DNA of 64,000 bases. Source: Lunularia cruciata (taxonomy: Eukaryota > Streptophyta > Marchantiopsida > Lunulariales > Lunulariaceae). Position numbers and translations under genes: made by a program. Within the stretch, counting starts at the first letter, position 1, and each line of letters opens with the position of its first letter. The notes beneath the pieces were generated by a model. It ran no database searches, was not told the origin of the DNA, and worked only from the letters and a program-made list of their open reading frames with translations. Location of the stretch: assembly GCA_948567375.1 (NCBI GenBank), contig OX419760.1, forward strand, positions 17,732,001 through 17,796,000. Direction: 5' to 3'. This document shows, in pieces, positions 35,141 to 45,743 of this stretch.

Positions 35141-36148
35141 ATGAAGGCACTACTGGAGAGACACTTGGGCACACGTGAAGTAGGTATGGCAATTGCTACT
35201 TTTGGGCCTAGTGTGTATAGTGCAGTGGGTGAGATGAAACAAAGTACAGATCTAGATGAGATGGAAAAGAAGAAGAACAAATATCAAGGAGGAGAAACAA
35301 AGAGGCAAGGACAAGATGGACCTCTAGTGGGAGATGCTCAAGTTTCTCAAGTTCACCATGACCCGCAATTTCAAAGATTGCCCAAAAACGAAAGCAAGGT
35401 TGGTATAAATTCTTGGTACGCTCATAAGTTTCATGATACAGGGTTTGCTGTGAAGGAGTCAAAGGTAGAATGGCCACCAAAAGCAAAGGCAGGGAAAGCT
35501 CTTACCATTGACAAGAAGAGTGGGCAACATTTTATTGGAGGAATAGAGGCGGATAAATTTGAGAAGAGATTGAAGAAGAAAACTGAAGAACAGGGTGCTG
35601 ATTTTATCTTGCATGATGGTCTAAGGGGAGAATGGAGGTTTCAAGGGAATCACTTCAGCAGAAACAGGTTGGATGACTCTGACAAGGAAGAAACTCCTCA
35701 ACAAGGGTCTAGCAAGGAGCTAGTTCTTTTAGGAAAAGATGTGATGGAAGGTGTGGAGGAGAATTTTGAAGATCTCCCACCAAAAGGTCCTGACATTGGT
35801 AAGGAAGCTGTGGAAGTTGACAAAGATGAGGGAAGGTATGACCAGATTCATAGTGTTGCTTCTCAAGCAGCATTGCTTCACTTTTTATCTTCTGAATTGA
35901 GACAAGATCCACTTAAAATGCATCAAATGAGGGCTTTGTTTTTCCCTTTGGGTGAAGAAGAAGAAGCATCAGGACTTGATGAAGATGCAGAGGGGGAAGA
36001 AGAGTCATGCTCATTGTCATCATCTTCAGATAGTGAGAGTGATGCCAAAAAGGTGCGAAATGAAGAGGAGAAGGTTCCTGCCACTCAAATCAGGGAACTG
36101 AAAGGCTTGCACTCACAAACATGGATTGGGGCCACACCAGAGCATTAG
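35141..36148 (+). pseudogene. ESF1: ESF1-like sequence, N-terminal part (captured host gene)
   Basis: Open 335-codon frame starting 20 bp inside the 5' LTR. Residues ~70-110 read HHDPQFQRLPKNESKVGINS and FHDTGFAVKESKVEW, the N-terminal signature of ESF1, a nucleolar factor for 18S rRNA maturation. Long acidic stretches follow, as in the host protein (GEEEEASGLDEDAEGEEES). It ends where a frameshift moves the homology into the next frame (about 36105). No introns are present, so the source was probably RNA. The protein, if made, would lack most of ESF1. Confidence 0.85.
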
Positions 36149-36840
36149 ACTTGCCTCCAGTGCTGTGCTCTTTCCAACCGAAAGGAGTGAAAGTCAAGTC
36201 TTTGACAATATATTCATCTGAATTTGGGGTGGAGCAGATAGCAAAGGAAGCAATGCAGGAACCTCAAGGTACTTACAGCCACAACGACAACAAAATTGAT
36301 GATGAAGTTGATCCTAAGAAGCTGCAAGAGTATGAGAAAGCTTTGAGGCAGAAGTTCAATCTTGACCAACTAAATGAACAAGACTTCAAAGGTTACGTAG
36401 CATCAAGTTCTAACTCTGAGCAAGAAGGCGGTAGAGTCAAAGAGGATGGGAATAGCAATATTGAGAAGGTTATTGGTAAGGAGAAAGATAAGTTGCAAGC
36501 AAAGTATCTTTTCTTGTTGTTTGAGACAAGAGGATTGGACGAGGAAAAGGTGGTGGGCAAGAAATCAGAGAAAGGAAACATGGAGATAAAGTTTCACACA
36601 GGACTAGATGAGCTTAGTGAGGAACTTATAGAGAAGATGAGGAAGACCAAGAGTGGTGAAATGGTATTGGAAGCCTACCCGTGCAAGAGAAGAAGAAGAA
36701 GGAAGAGGCAACCTTCCAAAAGAAGGAAGAGAAGAAGAGGAAGGCAGAGCTTGAGTTGTTGCTCATGGATGCCGATATGGTGCAAAATGGCCAGACCAAA
36801 TCAAAGCCACAGAAGGACTTGTCAAAGAAGGAAGAATAGA
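36121..36840 (+). pseudogene. ESF1: ESF1-like sequence, central and C-terminal parts, internally deleted
   Basis: Starts MDWGHTRALDL, then SFQPKG and IYSSEFGVEQIAKEA, a conserved core segment of ESF1. It then jumps from KKLQEYEK directly to FNLDQLNEQDFKGYVASSS, so the segment that in ESF1 continues into the RRM-like YYYAVV region is absent. NMEIKFHTGLDELSEELIEK follows. A frameshift near 36690 puts the next homologous part (KKRKAELELLLMD, to a stop at about 36831) in another frame. The frame itself is open to 37059. This is a decayed, mosaic transduplicate. Confidence 0.85.
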
Positions 36841-37640
36841 AGAAAAGGCAAATTGGTTGATGTACAAGAAGATGTTTTGGGGGAAAAGGAAATGTTGGCT
36901 GAAGGGACAAGTACATTCAAGCTATTGGATCAGAAGAGAGTACAGCTTGCCAATGAAAGGAAGGAGTTTTTGTCAACAATTAGTCTACTCATGAAGGATA
37001 TCAACACTCTCAAAGGGTCAGATCAGGAACTAGTAATACTTGCTAAAGAGAAGATGTAGCTTTTGGATAAAACCATTGCTTTGACCGATATTGGTGCACT
37101 AAAGCGGTTGAGTGAAGGGCACGCACAGTTGTAAAAATTGTAGAAAGAAGAGTTGGGGCTAGAAATGGAAAAAAGGATGGTGAGCATTGAACTTCAACTC
37201 CAAGAGTCCAAGAAAAAATATTGTGCTTTGGGGACCAGTTCAAAGGCAGCTGCCAAGATTTTGCAAGAGAAGCAAGGGTCCTTCAAGAACTGCCTGCAAA
37301 GTTTTCTCAAGAAGCTAAAGGATCTCCAAGTTGCATCACAAAGTAGTAGACTTCTGGTTGTGGGGTTCCATAATGCATGACATGACTCTGTTGCAGACGT
37401 CTATATCAAAATCCAAGAGCCTACCAAAGCAGCAACTGGAGGATATCAGAAATTACTTGTGGGAAACCATAAGCTCTACAACAAAGTGCAAGATTTGAAA
37501 GAGAGCAAGAGAGATAAGTTCCAACACAATATTGGAGTTGCAGAAGGAGGTAACATAAAAGAAGCGACTTGGAAGAAGTACCTGATCACGTTTTGGAGGA
37601 AGGTTTGCACTAGATTTCTAGAGGCTTGATGGTGCAGATC
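36841..37640 (+). pseudogene. Coiled-coil segment of family E interior, origin unknown
   Basis: After the ESF1 homology the frame gives LLDQKRVQLANERKEFLSTI and LKGSDQELVILAKEKM (to 37059). After stops come EMEKRMVSIELQLQESKKKY and LQEKQGSFKNCLQSFLKKL (37153-37380). The heptad-like Leu/Lys/Glu pattern suggests a coiled coil. It may be a second captured gene or an element-specific protein. I do not recognise it. Confidence 0.5.
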
Positions 37641-37669
37641 GGTGGCTGCACAGGATTGGTGGGGGTGGA

Positions 37670-40132
37670 TGTCGTCGGGAAAATAGCCCACGTGTACCCT
37701 TGAGGCTTTTGGTGTGATAAATTTTCTTTTCTCTTTTTGTTGTTGTAAGGAACATGGATTTATGATAATATGTCTTGGGTGTGGGTCTTGCTACCTTGCC
37801 GTGGGAGATATTTCCTATATTATTGTGAAGCCGGAAAAAGTTATGGTGTTATTAGCTCAAGGAGTCTTTTAATGTGGCTGGAGCCAAGACATAATGTGTG
37901 TGGGGGGGGGGTTTACACTAGCTCAGGTTCTGTTTATGTTATTGGAATGAAAGAGTACTGGGCTTAGAGGAGAACGAGCCGGAAATTTTTTTGAGAGAGA
38001 CAAAGATTTTGAATAAAGAAGGTTGCAAAGATTTTTGAGAGAGAAGGTGCAGGAGGTCTTTGGGAAATGACAGGGGAGGTTTTCAAGAGAGGAGTGGGCA
38101 GGAGTTTGGGACAAGGAGAATAATCGAAAGTGAGAAAGGCAGACAGTTTGGGAAATTTCACAGGATTTTTGAGAGAGAAGGGGCAGGAAGTCTTCATGAA
38201 AGGACATGGGAGGTTTTCGGGAGAAGAGTGGGCAGGAGTTCTGGACAAGGAGAATAATCAAAAGTGAGAAAGGCTGACAGTTTGGGAAATTTCATAGGAT
38301 TTTTGAGAGAGAAAATGCCAGAGGATTTCAAGAAATGAGGAGAGGAGTTTCAAGAGAGAAAGTGGCAAGAATTTTTGAGAGAAGACAGTAGGGTTTTGGA
38401 AAGTGATGGAGGATTTTTGAGAGAGGAAGGGCTGACAGTTTCAAGAAGTTGGCAGAGGGTTTTCGAGAGAAGTTGCAGGAATTTTTGGGAGAAGAAAGGA
38501 GTAGGGTTTTCGGAAAGTGATGGAGGATTTTCAAGAAGATGAGGGCTGGACAGTAGAGGGTTTTCAAGAAAAGTCTTGTGGGAGTGCACAGGCTGACAGG
38601 ATATGGATTTTGAGAAGATGAGGGCTAGACAATAGAGGGTTTTTTTTCAGGAAAGGTCTTGCGGGAGTGCATAGGCTGACAAGATATGGATTTCAAGAAG
38701 ATGAGGGCTGGACAGTAGAGGGTTTTCAGAGAAAGTCTTGCGGGAGTGCACATGCTGACAGGGTATGAAAATTCAAGATAGATGAGGGCTGGACAGTAGG
38801 GAGTTTTCAGGGAAAATGCCAGATGAGCTTGGTAAGGAGTGGTTGCAGGATTTTGAGAAGATGAGGGCTGGACAGTAGAGGGTTTCAGAAGATGAAGGCA
38901 AGGTTGGGCAGGAAGTTTTTGGGAAATGATAGGGGAGGTTTTTAGGAGAAGAGTTGGCAGAAGTTGAGTTCTTGACAAGGAGAATAATCAAAAGTGAGAA
39001 AAGCTCACATTTTGGGAAATTTCATAGGATTTTTGAGAGAGAAAATGCCAGAGGATTTCAAGAAATGAGGAGAGGAGTTTCAAGAGAGAAAGTGGCAAGA
39101 ATTTTTGAGAGAAGACAGTAGGTTTTGGAAAGTGATGGAGGATTTTTGAGAGAGGAAGGGCTGATAGTTCAAGAAGTTGGCAAAGGATTTTCAAGAGAAG
39201 TTGCAAGAATTTTTGGGAGAAGAAAGGAGTAGGGTTTTCGGAAAGTGATGGAGGATTTTCAAGAAGATGAGGGCTGGACAGTAGAGGGTTTTCAGAGGAG
39301 AAAGTCTTGCAAGAGTGCACATGCTGATAGGGTATGAAAATTTGAGACGGATGAGGGCTGTACAGAGAGTTTTTGGGAAATGATAGTAGAGAGCGCTCGG
39401 GAAAATGCCAGAAGAGCTTTGCAAGGAGTGGTTGCAAGATTTTGAGAAGGAGAGGGCTGAACAAGGGTTTTCAGTGGATCTTTGTGAGGGTTTTCAGAGG
39501 AGAAAGCATTAATGGGAGTGCTGTTGGGAGGTGAAGGAAGAAGTCCGGAGGGTGAGTCATCTTTACTGTTATCAGACAGAGTGCGTGTGAAGGCGCCAGC
39601 TGAAATGATTTTCTGTCATAATTTAGTGCAGACACTATATGAACTGGAGTTGGTTGGCTTTTCCAAAATTGTGAACCTTGCAGCTAAAATTTTATAAATG
39701 ACAAATCCTGAGAAAATGGTGTGGTTGATCTGCGACTAGCATCGAGGAAGTTCTATTTTAGGAGCTCTCAGTCCGTCTATATGAATGGTTTGATTCAGTA
39801 GTTTGGGTGCCGGGTTGAGCCGAATAGAATACTATTTGTTGTTTGTGAAATTCCCAACCATTCCTAGGGACTGTCGGGTCCAAAACCATAGCAGAACCTG
39901 CATGAACTAGCCAATTCTGTGAAGGCCAAAAACAAACACAAACCCTCGAGAAGCCTAACATTAGGAAACAAAGGAAAACTCAAAATTTTACAGAGCTGAG
40001 ATTTCCAACACACCAAGAATAGGAAGAGAATGACACTCTATGAGAAACTCTAAATCAACTACAATAACGACAAACTAAGCACAAGCAGCCAGGTGCTCCG
40101 TGCACTCTCAAGGCCAAACAATTTCCCCAACA
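37670..40132 (+). repeat. 3' LTR of family E
   Basis: About 2463 bp, starting TGTCGTCGGGAAAATAGCCC after a purine tract and ending AATTTCCCCAACA. It contains a G10-like run at about 37902 and the module array 37970-39510. Confidence 0.88.
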
Positions 40133-40199
40133 ACGGTTTCAAACAAATTTATTTTCAAATCTTCTACTAATTTATATTTCTAAATTTTATCATGTATAT

Positions 40200-40815
40200 T
40201 TATTTATTTATTTATACATACAAGCAACATCATACACTATAAAAACACAAATCATACAAAAGTCACGCATGAACTCTAAAGTGCAACAATCAAATCAATC
40301 CAATATACACTCAACTCATATCAATAACTCAACTCAAGAAACTATCATCAATAGGGTTCTAATTTCACAATCAAACCATTCCACTCTAGCTAAGAATCTC
40401 TGAGTGATGCTCATTGGACTTTTTCCACCATAACCAAGAGCTCAAAGGCTCAACATCAAAAAGTGAGCTCTCTAGTGTTGCACTTCAAAGGTATACCCTT
40501 TGGACTTGACCTAGAACTCCAACCCTAACGGTGCCATTGATGGTCCATTTGATAGTGCAAACAATAGTTCTAACAATATGATCAATAACCCTAACACAAA
40601 ATTTGGCTGCCATTAAGTATTCTTTGAGCAACTACTAGTATAACTATGACTGCTAAGATTAACACTCCAACGTTCAAGCAAACTAGTTTGAGCACTACAA
40701 AATCATGGCAGCTGTTGTGTATATACATCACTACATAACATACATCTTTATCAACATCATACTCTATAGAAACACAAGTCATACCAAAGTCACACATGAA
40801 CTCTAAAATACTACA
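40200..40815 (-). mobile_element. 3' LTR of family C element C1
   Basis: In minus orientation it starts TGTAGTATTTTAGAG at 40815. It resembles the C2 LTR at 53691-54376, with the opening ~100 bp repeated again near its end (from about 40290). The far end (40133-40215) is AT-rich and worn, so that boundary is uncertain. Confidence 0.7.
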
Positions 40816-40879
40816 ATTGCCACCTTAGTTTGCAATTAGGTCCCTCTAACTCCAAATAGCCATCTTTTCCACTTTTGTG

Positions 40880-41270
40880 ATATGCCCTATGGTGGACAAA
40901 TATCAAGGAAGTCCGGCACTATCTAGCCCCATTGTTAGTCACTTGTCTACAATCTATATCATGCAAGGAGTGAACTAGCTATGGGTCAAGTATATCGAGT
41001 ACATAGCCATTGTTCTCGAGGAACTATCATGAGGGTAGAAGTCAAACATGTCATATGCCATATGCCATCCTCTCAAATAACTATCACACACAAACATAAT
41101 AACAACTCCACTAGAAAAGCCACATAACATACATTGCAAGCCTACATGCACAGTTGCCAAGCTTGGATCCATAGTGACATCAATGTTTAGGAGGTGACAT
41201 GGTGGATAATTATGCATATGATCTTTCCAAATAATACCATCATGTCCTATCAAACTCACCACAATTTACA
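40880..41270 (-). pseudogene. PHD-finger tail of C1 pol (decayed)
   Basis: Minus frame 40975-41262 reads VSLIGHDGIIWKDHMHNYPP, then CMLCGFSSG, MFVCDSYLRGWHMAY. This is the same PHD finger as in C2 with two zinc ligands lost (Cys to Tyr in CDSC and after WHM). The Trp that is a stop in C2 is still present here. Confidence 0.75.
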
Positions 41271-41699
41271 AAAAGCAAAACTACATGCACTCTCAAGATA
41301 GTGCAACTTGTAGTCAAATTAAGTGTCATCAATGTATTCTATTGTAAATATATATCACCTAAATGAAATCATTGTATATAATTGCATATAATCACTTGAA
41401 TGAAATCAATGGATCAAGGTTCCATAACCTCCTACTCAAATAGTAACACAACATAAGGTATCCTTATATTGAGTAATCTCTAAATTCTCAAAGGCCATTG
41501 GCATTACTCTCCATTGAAAATATGTGCTCATCCATATATATGGATCATCCAAGTCCAAAACAATAGTAGCATTGCTACAATTGGTTAGATCTCATCCATA
41601 GATTAGAAAGTAAAGAGAAAGGATTCCAAGGAAGCTTGCAAACTGAATTAATAGTCCATAGCTAACAAAAGTACTTAGAGATCACAATCTCCCAAGTGG

Positions 41700-42063
41700 A
41701 ATCTCTATTAACCTTACTTATACAATCCTCTCTTCACTAATTGAACCACTCTCTCTCCTAAACCATCTGCCTGATGATATTGAGAGATAGTATGGTGATC
41801 AATCAAAGCCTTATCACACAAGACTTGAAACTCTCCCAAGAACTCCTTACCTTGATCAATCAAAACCTCAATTGGTGCACCAAAATGATGAAGAACACTA
41901 TCCATGAATAAGTAAGTTGTCCTTTCATTGGACTTGTCGAGAAGTATCACCAATTCAATCCACTTGGAGAAGTGCCCCACCATAACCAAAATATACAAAT
42001 GATGTCTCACAATCAACAATAAAGGTCCAACAAAGTCCAAACTCCAATAGTAAGCCAACTCTA
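41700..42063 (-). pseudogene. Integrase core of C1
   Basis: Minus frame with YYWSLDFVGPLLL (first Asp), VLIDQGKEFLGEF (second Asp) and QADGLGERVVQLVK (Glu). All three catalytic residues are kept. Upstream it joins LTR sequence directly, so gag, protease, RT and RNase H have been deleted from C1. Confidence 0.82.
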
Positions 42064-42644
42064 TGTTGTGCATATATACATTGCTACACAACATACATAG
42101 TTTTTAGCATCACATACTATAAAAACACAACTCACACATAACATCATACATTATAGAAGCCCAACTCACATATAAGTTATACATGGACTCTAAAGTGCCA
42201 TAATAATCAGTTTATTCTCAACTCGGATGACACTCAATTAGATCAATACTTGATCTATCACTCAACAATCTGCCAACAATAGAGCACTAATTACAATCAA
42301 GCCACATCCACTCTAGCTAAGAGACTCTAGGTGATGCATGTCAGCCTCTATCCACCATAACTAGGAACTTGAAGGCTCAACATCCGAGAAGTGAACCCTT
42401 TGGAGTTGCACTTCAAAAGTATACCTCTTGATCTTGACCTAGGTCTCCAACCCTAACAGTCTCATTGATGACACATTTGATGGTGCAAATGGTGCAAGTG
42501 ATGATGGGTCCCACCATGTAATCAATACTCCAAACATGAAATGTGACCATCAACAAGTAGTCTATGAGTAACTGCTAAAATACCTCTAACTACCCACACT
42601 ACTACTCCAACATTTGAGCAATCTGGGTGCAATGTTACAAATGG
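42064..42644 (-). mobile_element. 5' LTR of C1, truncated by A5
   Basis: Minus-orientation C LTR lacking its first part. It is cut at CCATTTGTAAC, where A5's 5' LTR begins (42645). It ends ...ATGCACAAC next to integrase sequence. Confidence 0.75.
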
Positions 42645-43059
42645 TGTAACAATATGGAGTTTAACAATGAATTTAGTTAGGACTAACATAGTAGCAAATA
42701 GGCCAAATTAGCCTAAAATATTCTAGAGATATCTAAGAAGCTTCCTGGCTAGCTTAGCTTGTACTCCAAGTAAGTAGCTTCTAGAAGGAAGCTTCTAAAA
42801 GCTTCCTTCTAGCTTAGCTTGCAAGCAAAGTAGGTGGCTTCTAGAAGGAAGTGTCTTGAGAAGCTTCTTGGTTAATTTGGTTTGCACTCCAAGAAAGTTG
42901 CTCAAGGAAGCTTCTTGAGAAACTTCTCAAGAGCCTTGTATGTTCTCTATAAATACAAGAGCCAAAGCTCATGCTAAGCATTTGGAGTTTACACATATTC
43001 AAATGTCCCAATGTGAGCTTCCATTCTCCTATTTCTCTCTTTGGTCTTGGTCTTTTATG
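42645..43059 (+). mobile_element. 5' LTR of chromovirus A5
   Basis: Plus-strand family A LTR starting TGTAACAATATGGAG and ending TCTTTTATG (the CA end mutated). The primer binding site follows at 43061 as TGGTATTAGAGC, one mismatch to the iMet site. Confidence 0.88.
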
Positions 43060-43330
43060 TTGGTATTAGAGCAGGAATGGGATAGATGAAATTTATGGAC
43101 CACCAAATCCATTTCCGGCAAACCATTGAGATTTTTATGTCCAAGTACTAACCAAGCATTGTTTTACACAATTCATCACCTCACACTTTGGGTAGGATTT
43201 TTTGCATATGATCACCTTGTCTAAGCAACCCTTGATACTTCCAATTGTAACTTATGGAGAACAATGGATGTGTTGCATTTATGTGTTAATAAATTAGATA
43301 AATTGGGAGAAGTGAGATAGAGTAGTAGCC

Positions 43331-44170
43331 ATGGTGGCAATACCTGATGTTATCATTGCTATGTAGCGACAAATCCAACACCTTACTCTATTGTTGGATG
43401 AATGAGACCATCAATGACAAGAACACGTAGAGAGAGCACTTGTTTGAGATGGAGAAGATCAAATCCAATGTCCAAAACCCAAGGTGTTTGAAGGCAAGAA
43501 TCTCTTGGGCACAGTGGAGAATTCTTTGTTTGACTATGAATGTTACTTCGAACCTACCAATCTTCAAAATGAATAGAAATAGATTCTCTTGGCTTCTAGC
43601 TAATTGGATGGCATGGCAAAGCTTTGGTGGCAATTTTGAGTGGAGCAAGCTGAACAAAAAATTGTTGCACCAATCTTGACGTGGGCAAAATTCAAGAATG
43701 CAATACTTGGACTATTTCAAGCTATAAATGCCACATAAGCCGCACAAGATAGGTTGGTAGAGTTGAAGGAGATTGGCTCTATTAGGAGCTACATCATGCA
43801 ATACCAAAATTTCATCATGCAAATTCTAGATATACAAAAAAGAGAATTTTTGTATCAATTTGTGAGGGGCTTGAAGTCACAAACCAAATTGGAGGTGACC
43901 ATGCAAGAGCCACAAAATGTGGAAGAAGCCATGCAGTTGGTTGAGCGCTTTGATTCCTTGGTTATGACAACTTGGTCTCAACCTTGACCTAGATAGAACC
44001 TCCTAGTACACTACACACGGGTGGAGGAACCGGCACCAATGAGATCAATGTTGGGTAACGGAGACCACTTGGTATAACAAATAAAGAAAGATTATGACAA
44101 AAATGGTGATTGTTTTTATTATCACCAAGTGGGACATTGTATTGTTGAATGTCTACTTAGGAATGGATGA
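43331..44170 (+). pseudogene. gag of A5
   Basis: Start ATG at 43331. A stop follows after a dozen codons. The core 43754-43987 reads IGSIRSYIMQYQNFIMQILD and TKLEVTMQEPQNVEEAMQL. The zinc knuckle near 44105-44150 reads CFYYHQVGHCIVEC, with Tyr for the second Cys as in A2. Confidence 0.78.
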
Positions 44171-44269
44171 CCTTGACAAATTGCCTAGATGGAATGTGTG
44201 GAGCACATTGATCAAGGAAATGACAAATCCCAATAGGAGATTTCAAGCCGCATGTTGTGGACTTGATTA

Positions 44270-44640
44270 GTTCCAATGGGATCAAAGGCTGGACCTACGC
44301 AAGTTTGCTTCACTTGCAAGGTATGATATCTGATCAAGGTTGTAGGATTTTGGTTCATTTCGAAAGTTCAAAGAATTGCATGTTCATGTAGTTAGTGGCG
44401 GAATTACATTTTCTTGTCAAGCTAAAAATTGGAAGTAAATTAATGTTGGTGGATGGTAAAAAGGGTTTTGCATTACATACCTCACAATTGAGGATTAGAA
44501 ATGAATATTTAGAGTGTATGAGGTTTATAATGACACCTCTACACTATGATGTCATTCTAGATTTGCCTTGGCTTGAACGTCATAAGGTTCAATTTGATTG
44601 GAACCAATGACAAATTCAAGTACAACACCATGGTAGGAAT
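44270..44640 (+). pseudogene. Protease of A5
   Basis: Collinear with A2's protease. HYDVILDLPWLERHKVQFDW is kept. The active-site region reads ILVHFESS, so the catalytic Asp is now His. Confidence 0.78.
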
Positions 44641-44869
44641 TTCATATTAGGTTGTCTAGCACCTCTAACTAAGACACCTAAGAATAGTTAGTCCCAAGAT
44701 GGGAAGGTTGTTGGGAAGGTAATCATAGGGTAAGCTTTGAAGAGAAATGAGTCCCAAGATGGGAAGTTTGGTAAGGAAGCAACCATAGAGCAAGCTTTGA
44801 AAGGTGATGAGTCCTTAAATGGGAAGTTTGTCAACAAAGTAACCATAAAGCAAGCTTTGGAGGAAGATA

Positions 44870-45403
44870 CGTCTATTTTTGCGGTGTGGATCAAGTCTAT
44901 TACACTAGGACAATTTGAGAAGAGGCAGGAGCCTCATCAAGCAATGGTTGATCAAATAGTTCAAACTTTTAAAGATATGTTTCTAGATGATTTGCCAAAG
45001 GCATTACCCTATGATTGTGGTATGCCCTTCAAGATTGAGTTATTGCCAAGAAGTACTCCAATGAGTAGACCAATCTATCGGCTCTCACCAAAGGAGTTGG
45101 AGGAATTGTGAATAACACTTATGGAGTTGTTGGAGAAGGATTTCATATGACATAGTATATATCCTTGGGGAGCACTAGTACTATTTGTTCCAAAGAAGGA
45201 TGGAGGACTTTATTTTTGTATCAACTATCATGGGCTCAATAAACAAATAGTGAAGAATTCATATCCCTTGCCTCAAATTGATGACTTGCTTGATCAATTG
45301 AGTGGAGCATGATACTTCTCCAAGTTGGATATTCATAATGGCTATTGGAAAATCCTCATTGATAGGGAAGATGTGCAAAAGAATACCTTTCATACAAGGT
45401 ATG
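44870..45403 (+). pseudogene. RT N-terminal part of A5, cut by A6
   Basis: Begins after the spacer repeats (44690-44870). It keeps [30 protein letters not shown] and FSKLDIHNGYWKI. At 45403 it stops at the first base of A6's LTR, inside the FxTRY box. The rest of A5 is not in the window. Confidence 0.85.
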
Positions 45404-45743
45404 TGTAAAAGACCATGACCAAGGAGAGAAATTGGAGAATGGAAACTCATATTGGGACACTTGAATGAGGGAAAACTCTGAATGCCTAGCATTAGCTTTG
45501 GCTTTGGTATTTATAGGTAGCATACAAGGCCCTTGAGAAGCTTCTCAAGAAGCTTCCTTGAGCCACTTTCTTAGAGTGCAAGCCAAGTTAACCAAGAAGC
45601 TTCTCAAGAAGCTTCCTACTTGGCGTGCAAGTTAAGCTAGTCAAGAAGCTTTTGAGATGCTTTTGGAATATTCTGGCCTAATTTGGCTTATTCTCTACTT
45701 TGTTAGCCTTACTAACTACGTCGTTAAACTCCATATTGTTATA
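45404..45743 (-). mobile_element. 3' LTR of chromovirus A6
   Basis: Short (340 bp) minus-orientation family A LTR, TGTAAAAGACC to TTGTTATA. The purine tract side lies at 45744+. It is inserted in the RT of A5. Confidence 0.83.

Larger units (their letters stand above)
32731..40132 (+). mobile_element. Family E: pol-less LTR element carrying ESF1 sequence (7.4 kb)
   Basis: Two direct LTRs of about 2.4 kb (32731-35121, 37670-40132) both start TGTC(A/G)TCGGGAAAATAGC and end TTTCCCC(G/A)ACA. They flank 2.55 kb that has no gag or pol motif. The purine tract GGTGGGGGTGGA precedes the second LTR. The interior holds an intronless ESF1-like sequence and a coiled-coil segment. It would need enzymes from another element. 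No target duplication could be confirmed. Confidence 0.85.

Noticed and set aside
36626-36916. Minus-strand Phe/Ser-rich frame that looks like a membrane protein
   Set aside because: It is the complement of the Lys/Glu-rich ESF1-like stretch, which has clear homology on the plus strand.
33000-39510. Regular-looking repeats considered as a CRISPR array or centromeric satellite
   Set aside because: Modules are irregular in length and order, have no unique spacers, and occur inside two LTRs of one element in plant-type DNA.
32726-40137. Target-site duplication for the family E element (GACAA on the left)
   Set aside because: The right flank reads ACGGT after the ACA end. Only a shifted partial match (AACAA) exists, so I do not claim a duplication.
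42640-42644. AATGG as the target duplication of A5
   Set aside because: The right end of A5 is not in the window, so it cannot be paired.
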